The position numbers were made by a program, and so were the translations under genes. Shown here one piece after another: positions 32,281 to 45,000 of a stretch of 64,000 bases of DNA. The DNA comes from Bemisia tabaci. Lineage: Eukaryota; Arthropoda; Insecta; Hemiptera; Aleyrodidae. Position 1 is the first letter of the stretch, and every line of letters starts with the position of its first letter. The DNA is taken from assembly GCF_918797505.1 (NCBI RefSeq), contig NC_092795.1, forward strand, positions 36,436,592-36,500,591, given 5' to 3'. The notes below the pieces were generated by a model. It worked only from the letters and a program-made list of their open reading frames with translations, ran no database searches and was not told the DNA's origin.

Positions 32281-34900
32281 GCCAAACTTTAATTCCGGGG
32301 CCGAAATCGGCGAATTTTGGTTTCATGCTGCGGCCAAAGGTGTCAGTTCATGTAAATATATCCATCAGCTATGTTGTTGGGGACCCTTTCGAGAGGTAAA
32401 ATATGTGAACCTGGTCAACTGCATGCCATCTTTGGGCCAAGCATTGGATTTGAGGTACGGAACACTGGGAAGACACGAATTTTTGCCCGTTTTAGCCTTT
32501 AGACCCTAGTTCGGGTCCCCATTTTGGGGTCAATAAGTGTAAGTAGGTATCACCAAGACCTAAAAAAATATTTCTCTAAGGTACACATCGTCATAATCTC
32601 AAGATTTTGAGATTATGGAGATATTACAGCCCTTATCGATACACTTCCTGCCTCTCAGACTCACTTGCCAGCGAGATTCGAAAGATTTTAAAACATGCTG
32701 ACAACAAGAAAAATAGGACCATTTGGTCCTATCATTGCCGGCCAAAATATGTTTTCAAAACTGGATCTAAATCCTCTCGTGAGGATGGGCTACGATCGAT
32801 TTCAATACGACAACAGATTCTCACAAACAGACGTTTACGGCTCTCGACAGATTTTCAGATTTTGCGGCAGAAGGTGCAATTGGTCGAACTTAATTAAGTG
32901 ATGAGCAAAAGAACGAAAAAAAAAAAAAAAAAAATTAAAAAAAAATATTTTCTTCTTTCTCAAGAAGATGTTTTGCCTCACACCTATTTTGTCCCCTTTT
33001 TCTTGATGCAAACTTTGTAGAACTATTGAAACTCTAAAAAGAATTTTTTCTATTGAGAAATTCGAAAGGAATCATGGCTCTTTGATCGGTAAATTGAAAA
33101 ACAAAGCAAAAAAAAATGTAAGACCTCGTAGCCATCAGATTGCACATTTCATTTCCTCAGAGTGCATCTGGTCAAAATATGCTGGGCTGAGGTTTTCTCA
33201 ATCCAAAAATGCTTATAACACTGCATATGTTTTAGATCCAAAAATGCAATCGTATGCAAATTTTCTATTCAAAAGAAGAGGACCTCTTCACTGAAAAAGG
33301 ACAATCAAGTCAGTCAGAGAGACTGCTGCAGCTTCTCACAACATTTGAGTTGATTTATTAATGGACCAGGAATTCCGAACTTAGATTCCACTGAGTTGGA
33401 GAAACTTCAGGTCTTTCCCTCGGCTAAAATTTGAATGAAATTGGTTGTCTTATGGTTTGGGCTACAGTACGCAAACACAGTTTATGAAAACTGCAGGATA
33501 CCAAGTTGAATTTTAATCTCTACACGCTGGAGGCATACATTCATAATTGATGTAACCGAATTCTTTTGATAAGGCACTTCAAGGTATAGCTATAAATATG
33601 ATTGAGAAAATTCTATTGACTGAAGTGGTTCTGATCAGATGGCTACAGTTCAATGTTGGACGATAGTGCCTTAGCTTTTAAACAATCATGGAGAGATATC
33701 ACAGAATATGTCCTGGAAAATAGTATGGGGTGAGATGTTACAGCGCTGAAACAAGCCAGAACGTACAAGTCCACCTAAGTAATGCAGAGATGCTTGACAT
33801 ACATTTACGCAGACTTAAAATTTATGAGCCACCGTTACGTTCAATGCTCTGTCAGAAGCTCTGATTGGGCGGGTGGCCAGAAGTCTCTCAAGATGCGTCA
33901 CTTTCCAGAAAATGTAATAACAGCCTTGAGATTTGAGACAAGCGTAAGAACTTGTCATACCCATGGGACAAAAAATTCACTAGCAACATGACGAGTTGAA
34001 GACAATCTTCCTGGAGTGAACTTGGACCGAAGCTTAATCCTCCGTGTCCTATTCTACAAGGATTGTGGGGCAACATAGTGAGTTCATACTTTTGTCAACG
34101 ACTTTGAGCGAAGCCAGATGGGTAATCTGAAGATCCAAAATCACGAGTACCTAACCTCTCAGATGAATTAATGAAAGTCGGACAAGGTAAACAAAGCCAA
34201 TAGTAGAGAACTTAAATTGATGGGATGATGCAACTTACCCATAAAAAGATCCACGTATTAAAAGAACAATGACTGGAGCACTTGAAGGACAGGAAAATCT
34301 TAACAGAGAATTTGAGACGATGACACTAAAGGTAAACACCTCCAAATCACAGATAGGTTGCCTCGTCTACAGGGGTAAACACATGTTAATGGCAAGGCCA
34401 ATTGAGCCGTAAATATGAGGATTTCGTTAACTAATTATTCAAAATATTATCACGACGAATGAAACAAAAACATGGAATTCCACGATTCTCGGTCAACACA
34501 ACCTCTTGAAAACAATCACAAACTGCAATCACGGGCACAGGCGCGAGATGATAGGACGGGCAAGCGTGCGCACAAGCAAGAAATTCGCAGAACTGACAAA
34601 GTGACAACTGAAACTGAAACTGAAGTAGAAGAAGAGAAGGAAAGGAAGAAGAATTTCTTCAAACTGAATGAAAATATTTTCTGTAATGCCTAGCGCACTC
34701 TATCAGCATTAGTAACAACTATGGCGCCGGGTGGCGCCAAAACAATCAAAACAAAACCATAACCCCATGGCATTGGCAGTCAGTCACTCAAGACATTTTT
34801 CAAACATTTTGAAGCATTTTAATCCGTCCGAGCTCTCGCACTTCATAAAGTTTTTCTGATTATGTTAATCTAGAACGACAGTTCGTGGGATTCGACAATT
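32281..34900. other. No recognisable gene
   Basis: Unique-looking sequence with short open frames and an A-rich tract at 32917-32945. None of the frames carries a domain I can name. It could contain decayed retroelement sequence, but I cannot support a specific class. Confidence 0.3.
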
Positions 34901-35007
34901 CGTCGGATTCGTCAGTGTAGAAGCACAGTCAAATTCTGGGCCTTGAAATTCCACTCTTGAAGAAGGCGCAAATGTAAGTTCCTGATTGTATTAAGTCACT
35001 CTTTCTA

Positions 35008-35888
35008 GTTTCCTTTAAGTGAAGGACTCAATGCCTGTGTGAAAAATGACTTTGAGTATGCTCTTTATCCATCTCTCCCTAAGCTAGTCTATCAAGAAAG
35101 TGTTATCACTTATCACCAGAACCCTCTTGCTAAATTATCGAAAGTTCACTCTGGAAGATCTCAAAGGTATGTAGCTCCTGGCGAACCTATGGTCACATGA
35201 AGCTAAATCATTAAATTATCAATTGCAAATCAGTATGACGATGGCCGAGCTAAAAACTCAGGAATGATCAGGTTTATTTGTGAAATCTGTATTGATAAGC
35301 ATCAACCAGAACAATGCACATCCTATTCTTAAGTTCCCTTCTTGCAGTTTCGTTTACTAACAATGAACATGGTTTAGATTTTGCAACTTACTTCGAAATG
35401 TATTTTTTTAAGAAGCAAACAACATTCTCTGCTGTTCCTTTCAGTAGCAGTATTCGCAGGTGTGCATAAACACTTAGGTATTTGGAGGAAAAAGGACAAA
35501 AGAGATCATAATCCTCTTTTGATCATGGTGCTCATGATTTTGATTAAGGGACGTAATGTCAAAAAAAAAAACCAAACAGGAATTCCCATGTGGAATATTT
35601 TACCAGCATTGGCGCTTGTGATTATGTAAGTAGACAGGCATTATTAGAGGTGGAAGGCCTTTCCCCTAACACTTGGCGCCTTGTGTCCTCATGTTCTTTA
35701 TCAGAGGATAGCTGATTCTCTTTTTGTACAACAACTCTAGCACGTCTGGGAGCACTGCTCTGCAGGTATGATTCATACCGGTAAATATTTTGGCATAAAG
35801 ATGAATCTATTCACAATGCTTTTATGGACAATAAATTGAAAATAATGCAATACAATTAATCTGATAGTACATTTCTCAAATAAATTTC

Positions 35889-35924
<36 letters not shown>
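35008..35924 (+). pseudogene. Possible degenerate or retroposed transcript ending in poly-A
   Basis: A plus-strand frame from 35008 to a GTATGT donor-like site at 35168 reads SEGLNACVKNDFEYALYPSL and onward without a stop. A second frame (35381-35629) has a short hydrophobic stretch (NPLLIMVLMILI) but does not join in phase with the first. The segment ends with CAAATAAATTTCC and then about 35 A (35890-35924), the layout of a retroposed mRNA 3' end. I cannot name the parent gene. Confidence 0.35.
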
Positions 35925-35928
<4 letters not shown>

Positions 35929-36070
35929 TCAAAAATTTAATTAAAAAAAAATTAGCGCAAATTTTCCATGTGTAACTTTATTACAATTCCATTTTGTTCT
36001 CAGGTTCTTGTTTTCAGGTAACCTTGCTCGCCCATTGGACTAACAGAAAATTTCATTTTAAACTAAATAC

Positions 36071-39000
36071 ATGGATCCACCATCAGATTTCCCATTTCCT
36101 TTTCCACCCTATGAGCAGCAACACAGATTCATGCGAGAACTGTTCCTGGCCATCGAAAATAAGAAACTTGGAATTTTTGAGAGCCCCACAGGAACGGTAA
36201 ATATATTTTTTTCTCTATTGTAGATTAGCATGTCAGAAATGCTGCAAGGGACATGCCATTAAATGTATGTGGCAGCCAAAGGAGTCTTTGGTGTTTTGAT
36301 AAGCAGGAATCGCATGTTGGAATCACTGAGATCATAAAATGATAAGTTCTCTGTCATCAATTTAACTTTTTTCAATCCCATCAAAGTGTAGGCATATGTA
36401 ACTCTGATGAAAAAACATGTCCTGTGCTGATTGATTTTCCTCTTTTTCTGATGGCTCATTTAGCTGCTTACCTGAGTAAAGGTGTAGCTAATCGGAATAT
36501 TGAAGCGCACAAGCCAAAAACTCATTCATTAAAAGCATGCCCGTAACTTCCCTGTTTTGTGCTGATAAGTACACTTTCTTCATAGAACTTATCAATTCAT
36601 TACATCAGTTTTCATGGGGACTTGAATTGTAAATTTGAAATTTTGCAAGAAACTTTACAATTTCTCAAGTTATGTATTCCAAATTTAAAAGACAGGAATC
36701 AATTTTTTCCAAGCTGAAGCAACTACAGAATATAACTCGAATCAAACAAATCTACATTCCAGGGTAAATCATTGAGCATGATATGTGGTACCCTGTGCTG
36801 GCTACTCAAACATGAAGAAAGGGAGAAGAAAGAATTGGAAGAGGCAATCTCAAAACTGGAAGCAGCCATCAAGAAAAGTGATGCAGAGGCTGGTGATGAT
36901 TGGTTGAGTGCTCAGGGTGTAACAATGAAGTTGAAACAGGAAAAGATAGAGGCCCGCATGAAGCTTGAAGGACTGATTAAAAATGAGGATCGGATCAAAG
37001 CTATTCGGTCCAAGAAAGTGAGTTAGACCAAATTCAGTATCTGTCAAATAGAATAAATTATATTCGCTCATAAGAAAACCTCAACAACTTGTTTCATTCT
37101 AGGTATTTACCGAAAACTCCATTCTAAATCATCATCAGAAAAATCCTTTTTTAAAAAGAAGTTTCCAAGATATTTTTTTTTCAATTTCCAAAAAACGTTC
37201 AGTCCTGAACTTGCAGCAAGGGGCCCCTGCAGGGTAAAGTATAAGAGCGATCACCCAAAAAGCTAGTCCACCCCTGCAAGTGAGTTGCTATCATTTCTCT
37301 TTTACTATTCAAGGACAACAGAGCAGAAATTGTTTCACTAAGTAATGAACAGAAAAACTTGAGAAAATCAACAGGCATGATGTTGTGGTTATTTTTTTTT
37401 CAAAAATCAAACGAAAATTTTACCATTAGCTGATGATAATCTTTCTAAACCACTCAATGTATTGAGAATTTTCAAAAACATCATAAACCAGTTATTTTTT
37501 CAGCTGGTTGAACTGTAGCATCCTACTGCTAAAATGTTCTACAGTGTATCTTTAAGAGAACACATTTTTAAAATTTCCCAGAGAAAACTTCTGGAATCTA
37601 CCTTGATGAAAAAAGCGTGTTCAGTGACCCAAAATATGTCTTGAAGGGGCCAGTACTACATTAACATTTAGCACACAATGTTTGGCAAATTAAAACCACT
37701 CTTCAAATCATCACAAAAATTTTAGTTTCTTTCATATTTCCTTAGTGCTTAAAATTATTCAAGGGTCCCAGTAAGTGAGTGATATGAGTAAACCTTCTGC
37801 ATTTTATAATAACAAAGAATTTTATCTCAATTCCGGTATGATTTTAAAATGAGTTAACCCTGATATTTTAGGAAAGATCTGAGAAGAAAAAAGTTTACAA
37901 CAAATCGAAAACTGCAGGTCCAAAATCAGCTGAAAATGAAAACGAAGGACCGGAAAAGCCTACGAATTATGATGATGATGAAGATATACTGTTGGAGGAT
38001 GACATACTTCTGAAGACAAATGTAGACATAGATGATGAAGATGAGGACAAAGAGAATGAAGATTTGTACTCAGGTGTTAAAGTAAGTTTAATTTTTTAAA
38101 TTTATGTTTCACTGAACGCTTAAAAGACGCAGACATTGGAGCAGGGTTTGCCAAAGAAGTCATCAAAATTTGGTAGATAAAGTAACTGATGTTGAGATCT
38201 AACAAATCTTGGGACTAGAAGACATATGGATGGCTAAAATGCAGGACCATGTATCTCCATTTGCAACGTCGCATACTTCCAGTCTTACTTGATTTTTCTT
38301 TGGAGAACCAGTCAACTTAATTTCATGAAAACTGCCTTGATTTTTCTTCTCCAGTAGCAGAATATTTTGTAAAAGTTTCAAGCATCACATAAATTTGGCT
38401 CATTTTCATTTAAAAAAATGAAATTGGAGCAGACATTTTGAAACACTGCAATGGAGATACGTGATTTTGCATTTTTGTTGTTGATATTGAGATTCATCAA
38501 AGCCCAAAAAACACAATAGCCAGGTTGTGTGGAATGGATGGAAAAAGTTAGGATTCCCAAGAAAATGCTGAAAGCCAAAGTAAATTCTGGGAGGAAAAGA
38601 GAAAAGCGTGGGCCTCGATGGGTAGGTAGTATAGAACAAGATCTGAAGGCAATATATCGTCACCTTCCAGGCAAAGTATCACAAGCGCCATGCGACGTTT
38701 AAAAATTTCGGCCGCCATTTTATTTCTTTACTGAGAAATTGTTGGTTGAATCTGTTTGGAAATTTCACTAAATTTTATCGGCAGCACAAAGAAAATTCAG
38801 TGAAATTTTCGGACAGCTTCGTTGAACAATTTCTCTGTAAAAAAATAAAATGGCGGCAGAAATTTTTAAACGTCGCATGGCGCTTGTGATACTTTGCCTG
38901 GAAGGTGACGATATATGAAAGGTTACAGTGACATATCAAAGACTGAGCATAATGGAAAGGTGTAGTGAAAGAGGCTAAGATCCACCGCATTTGTACTTGT

Positions 39001-42000
39001 TTTTACTGAATTATATCCTAATACAATACTTCTTACCTCATTATTCTATTTAAATCTTTGTGGGAAAGAGAAACATCATTTTCAAGGATTCTTTTAATTT
39101 GCTCATGTTACCTTTCCAGGTAATATTTTGCTCCAGAACCCACTCTCAACTGTCTCAGTTTGTAAGTGAAGTTCAACGTAGCCCGTTCTCTGATGACATA
39201 AGATTGGTGCCACTAGCCTCCAGACAGAATTATTGTATCAATGATGCTGTAAGAAAGCTGTCCAATTTGTCCTTAATAAATGAAAGGTTAGTTTGTTTCT
39301 TTTTTATCTTTGCAATAATTATTAGTAACCCATATTTAAGTCAATCTTTTTAACTAAGTTTGCGCACCTATCTATGACTCTCAATGATTTTTGGGTTTGC
39401 AAATTATCAGTTTTCCGCTCTGTTTTTCAGATGCAATGAACTTCTTCAAAAGAAATCAAAGTCAGTGGCAACCAAGCAAACTGCTAATGGCGAAAAAGTT
39501 AAAAGAAAAAAATGTGCTTCTGCTGGCTGCCTGTATAACAATTCAAACAACATAGTTGAGCTCAGTGATGACATCATCACAGAGGTGCAAGATGTGGAAC
39601 AACTTGTTGCGGCTGGTCGTTCGCTTAGTGCATGCCCGTATTTTGCATCACGCGGCGCTGTGCCTAACTCCCAGGTTCATTACTTTTGTTTTCAACTCAT
39701 ATTTATCTGTCAAGTTCCACAATTAGATGCATGCAACTATAATACATATCCGTTTTAAGTTTAGGAAGGACCTTGCAACAGTAAGTGGAAGTGTTGGCAC
39801 TTAATGAAAACAGTCTCAGGAACTGGGCGATCCCTGGGATGTAGGAAGTTCTTAGCTTTCTATTAACTCTTCTCTCTCCCAATTGTTGAAAGTCACCGCT
39901 TCTTCCTTTTTATTTTTCTTTTGTAAAGTGCCTCAAAGCACCCAAAAATTCTCAGTTTTTTTTAGGATTTTTGCCTTTGTGATTATTGAAAATGTGAAGA
40001 TAGAGGAAGTAACATTAGTACCACCAATAGAGCCTGTATCAAATTATACCGTCAAATTTTTGACTGCTCTTTAAAATTCCCTTCTTTGGTTCTGAACATC
40101 ATTTTCGGCAATCTTGATAACCTGGAAAGTAAGGGGAAAATAGGGAACCAACGGCAACTTGGAATTATTAGGGGAAGTCAAGAAATTCTCAGTAAATGTC
40201 AAAGAATCTTGCGAGTGCCAGGTGGGCTCAGCAACTTCAGACAGTGCCATTCAAGAGAGCGTGAACAACTTCTGAGCGCCCGTTCCCTTGCTTTGCAATT
40301 CTAGAAGTGGAGATTTTGTCCATTGTTCAGAAAAAGTCAACGTAACAAAAAGAAAAATGGAAGTGGAGGTTTTGATCGAAAGTCAGGAAGAAAATTTGGA
40401 AATTTTGGAGTCAGAGAAAAGCTAAAAAAGTCAGCAAATCGGGTAATGAATAATTCACGGAAATCCTGTAAAAACTGTCCTTTCAAACTGCAAACTGGGC
40501 ATAATTCTTTCTAAAGCCAAATTGTTTTTATGCAAACTAATTTTTGTTTTGTGTTTGCACAGTCAAGCAACTAATTTTCTGTTTCTCATGTCGAAAAAGA
40601 TGTATCAATCAAGATTATTTCTCCTTTTTCCGTCTTCTTAATCACCCTTTATTTCTCATGTTTCTCCTCAGATAATTGTAGTGCCTTATAACACCTTACT
40701 TCACAAACCAACGCGGGATGCCTGTGGGGTGAAACTCAAAGACAATGTTGTTTTGATCGATGAAGCTCACAACTTACTGGATGCCATTGCACAAACACAC
40801 AGCACCTCCATCACGGGAATGCAGATTGCATATGCATACAGTCAGTTGTCACAGTACAGGGACAAGTATGAATCTCGTTTTAGTGCCACCAACTTACTGT
40901 ATCTGAATCAGCTGATTTACATTGTTGGAAAGCTCATCAGTATGTTAGGTATAAATCTTTCAATTCTTTGCTTTCAAGTTACCTGCAATATAAGTGAGGA
41001 CTAGTTTAGCCAATTTTTTATCATTGGGCAAAGACTGATTATCCATAATTGTTTAATTAAATTGAGTCCTCAAGCTCCGCAAACTCTTGCCAGTCAGATT
41101 TCGGCTAACTAATAGCTTCTTCTCATTCAGTAAAATTGTTTCCTCCAATCATATTGCCAAGAATTTGGCCTCTATACCAAGGAACCTCTGACAGTCATTT
41201 CATATTTCGAGCGCTACGTATCCCTAACCCATTAATTAATGATTTTTAACTATTCCCGATTTAATTACTAATCATCAATGCTTTTGGCCTCCATTCAAAA
41301 CTTATCAGCAATAAGAGGAGTGGATAATTTTAAGGTGTAAAGATAAAATTCTATTAAAAGAAAAATATTTAACTGTCAGATTTCAAATGCAAGAGGTATC
41401 ATACTGGTAAGATGAGCCTGCATGAAAGCCAGCTATGTATTTAAGTCGTGTCAGATGTGACTATTTGTTTTTATTGTAATTCCCCTGGAGTCAACTTTCA
41501 TGTATATTTGAGAAATAATAGACCGTTTTTCTTTCAGGAGGCAAACCAGGCTGTGACCCAATCGAAAGCAGCAGAGGAGGAATTGACACAAAACTTTATG
41601 AAGTTCCAAATTTTGTTTTTCAAGCTCAGATTGACAATCTCAATATTTACCAATTACTAGAATTTTGCACGAAAAGCCGATTAACTCAAAAGCTGCAAGG
41701 CTATTCGGAGCGGTATCAGCCTTCAGTTGTTATCCACAAACCAACCCCTCCTGCAACTGGGGGAATCAAATCATTTTTGCAGCAAATTGTCGATGATAAG
41801 AAAAAAATCAAAAAGAAGGTTGAACCAGGTATTACAAATTTAAGTTCTTGTAATTTTAAAAGTAATTCTCCTAAATGTAGGCTTCTGAGCAATGATCTAT
41901 TTTGATACAGGCAAAAATGAAAAAAATAGAATCAAATCAATACAAAATATGACAGCATCTAGGTTGGTTATGAAATCAGAACATTTGTCCCGCTATTTTT

Positions 42001-45000
42001 TGAATAGCTCATGCATTTGTTTGTTTAATACATGTTTCAAAATTATGTTCTTACTATATTTTTTTACATGAAAATTTACCAATGTAATTAAGGGTGCAGA
42101 GACTTTTTGACGGTGAGCCATGCGCCTAAAATGGAAGGCCGCAACATTAGATTTTAATAATAGGGGGCCAGTCTGCATAAGCATAGCATTTTCTTGATGT
42201 ATGCAAAATCAAAGATAGTTGTAGGGAAGCAAAAAGAAAAAAAAAGTCAGCACTGTCAAGTTCGTGAAATTAGAGGAAATAAGACGTTTTCAAAATAGGA
42301 AGTTGAGAACTTTTTGCATACCAAAATGCTCTCGTTTTCAATTTTTGAATTATGTTTTTAAAAAGTTCAAGAAAAAACATAGTATCATCATATTCAAAGA
42401 AAATTATGAAGGAAAGTTACTCTTCTTACATTAAGGTGATTCGTCAAACTCAAGTGACGTGGTCGAACTGGCATGCGATTTATCGCATCAATTAGGTCAA
42501 AAATCTCAGCAGATTTTGATTTTTTAGCAAAAAAAAAAAAGGACGATAGCCCTTCTGCATAAGCCTAATGAATCATTCTAAATCCAAAATTCAGAGAAAT
42601 GAAATCAGAGTAATGTTTGGTAAAAAATCTCGCATTCGATATGGAAATTGATAGCTGTATCAAATGCGAGATTTTTTTCCAAACATTTTTCTGCTTTCAT
42701 TTCTCTGAACATTGCTGATTTTTGGATTTAGAATATTCTTTAGGCTTATGTGGATGGGCTATTGTCCTTCTTTTTGCTAAAAATTCAAAATCTGCTGAGA
42801 TTTTTCACCTAATCTATGTTATATATCGCATGCCAGTTCAATCACGTCACTTGAGCTTGACGAATCACCTTAAAAAATATCTCTCGATAGTTTCACCTTC
42901 AACACACTGTAAAATATTACACTTTTTCTGACAATTTTGGTCCAAGTTTTCTCCCTTTAAGGGCCCTAGAAGTTTTTTTTTCCCCCTTCTTTCTTTTGTT
43001 CACAATGATTCAAGTTCGTAATTTCAATCCTATTTTTAACAGAACCTGTGGAAGAAAAACCTAAAGATCAACCGACTTGCAACAACCCTATCCTGCCTAT
43101 ATTAGCTTTCATCACAAGTTTAACAAGTCACACAGAGGATGGAAGGGTTGTCTGCTCCAGACAAGCAACTGTTGGTAAAGGGTCGCTCAAATTCTTGCTC
43201 CTGAATCCTGCCAGTCAGTTTGTGCAGGTTGTTAAAGAAGCCAGGTACGTGTTTTGTATGTGTAATAAATTTATATAACTACAGCCGTGGAAACTAGAGT
43301 TAGTTGTTGGGAGGTAATTATGTTGAAAGTAAAAACAGCCTGTGTGACGTGCTTGCAATATTTCAAAAGTCCTCCTAACTTTTTATGCATTTATCATGAA
43401 AGGATTGTGCCAATCATTACCAAAATTTTAGGTTCTAACTTTCCCCTTGGCCCAGCCTTCAGAATCTCATTTTATTATGTTTGAAACTGCTAAATATTGG
43501 TATATTTTAAAGTAAAACGATGATAGTTTTGTTTCCGAGGCATGTGCCTAAATCTAATATCTTATAATTTTTGTGGTTCTCTGGCTATGAAATTGATAGG
43601 GATGCAAGAAAAGGGAATTTCAGTTCCTTTCCATAGAAATAGAATCAATTATGCAATTTTGTCGCCTGGAAATTTCAGTTTTCTTAGTTTTAATAAAAGA
43701 CTTGGGCCCTCATAATAATTAAAAAAAAATTTGGAAAAATTACATAACAATAAGATCTAAACACCTTATTAAATGGAGTAACACATATGCTAAGGCTTCT
43801 CGAATCTTTCCTGTTTTTCCCTATGAAACTCACCCTTTGCATTTTCCATGCCCCCAAAATATGGAATACGTAGAATTGAGTAGACACCTGTGATCTGCTA
43901 TCTTTTTCCAACCAACGAACTCCTAGCATTGTGTGTTATGCATCTTGGCCACAGTTTGTGTTATAAGATGGTGATGTTATTAAAAAGTGGAAAGTTATCG
44001 GTATGTAGTATGTCAAATGTATTCAATCATCTCAGGGGCTCCAGTAGGAAAAAATTAGTCATGGTTCCTCGAATTCCATTTTGTCACAATGTAATCACTT
44101 CCCTTGAAATAATAATAACTTCTTCCAATTAAACCTTATAGATTGCCTTTTGCAAGTGTTTAAAGGTCATTTTTTTCCTTTGGTGTCCAGATGTGTAATA
44201 CTGGCTGGAGGTACAATGGAGCCTATTAGTGAGTTCAAGGAACAACTCTTCATGGCAGCTGGCGGAGATCCAGCTCGGATTGTTCATCACTCTTTTGATC
44301 ATGTCATTCCACAGGAAAATATTTTACCGGTTATTTTCAATGCTGGTCCCACCGGCAAGCAATTGGATTTCTCCCATCAGTTTAGATCAACTCAGTCCAT
44401 GGTATTTACATGAATTATGTACCTTACAATATTAATTTTATTCTAATCGCACATCTAAATATTAGGAAGTCAAAGTACAAGCTTCTCCGCATAAAACTTG
44501 AAAACGCTCAAAGCATCTATACAGTGGAATCATTTAGGCTTATAGCTTATCTTCATGTAAGAGTGAAAATTAAGTTTCAGGCTTGATGTTCTTTGAATTT
44601 ATTCTTAGGTCTCAAAAGTTAAAGACGGAGAGTCCTTTTCAATCAAGAAAACTTAGATTTAAGGTACTGATGAATTACAGTATCACCGTAACTATTAATA
44701 ACTTATTTTAGTTATGATGATACTGTTCTTTCATCTAAAAGTGCTCTTTGATTAATGATATTTTATATTGTCGCTCAGTCTGATTTTGGAACTTTATGTG
44801 CAGAAGAAGGTTGTTGTTAAAAATGAAATGATTCAACATTGGAATTAAAGTTTTGCTTGTCACTCTAGATAATTTTAGGAGCATTATTTTGACCTTACTA
44901 TGCTTAAATCAAAAAAGTAAATTACCGAGAAGTAGAAATAATTTCCAAAGCCAGGCACAACAAGTAAAGTCTCAAGTTCAAAGTAGAGCAGAAATAGGGG

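Noticed and set aside
34975..35008. GTAAGT...TCTTTCTAG as a small intron before the 35.0-kb frame
   Set aside because: It would be only about 34 bp, too short for an insect intron.
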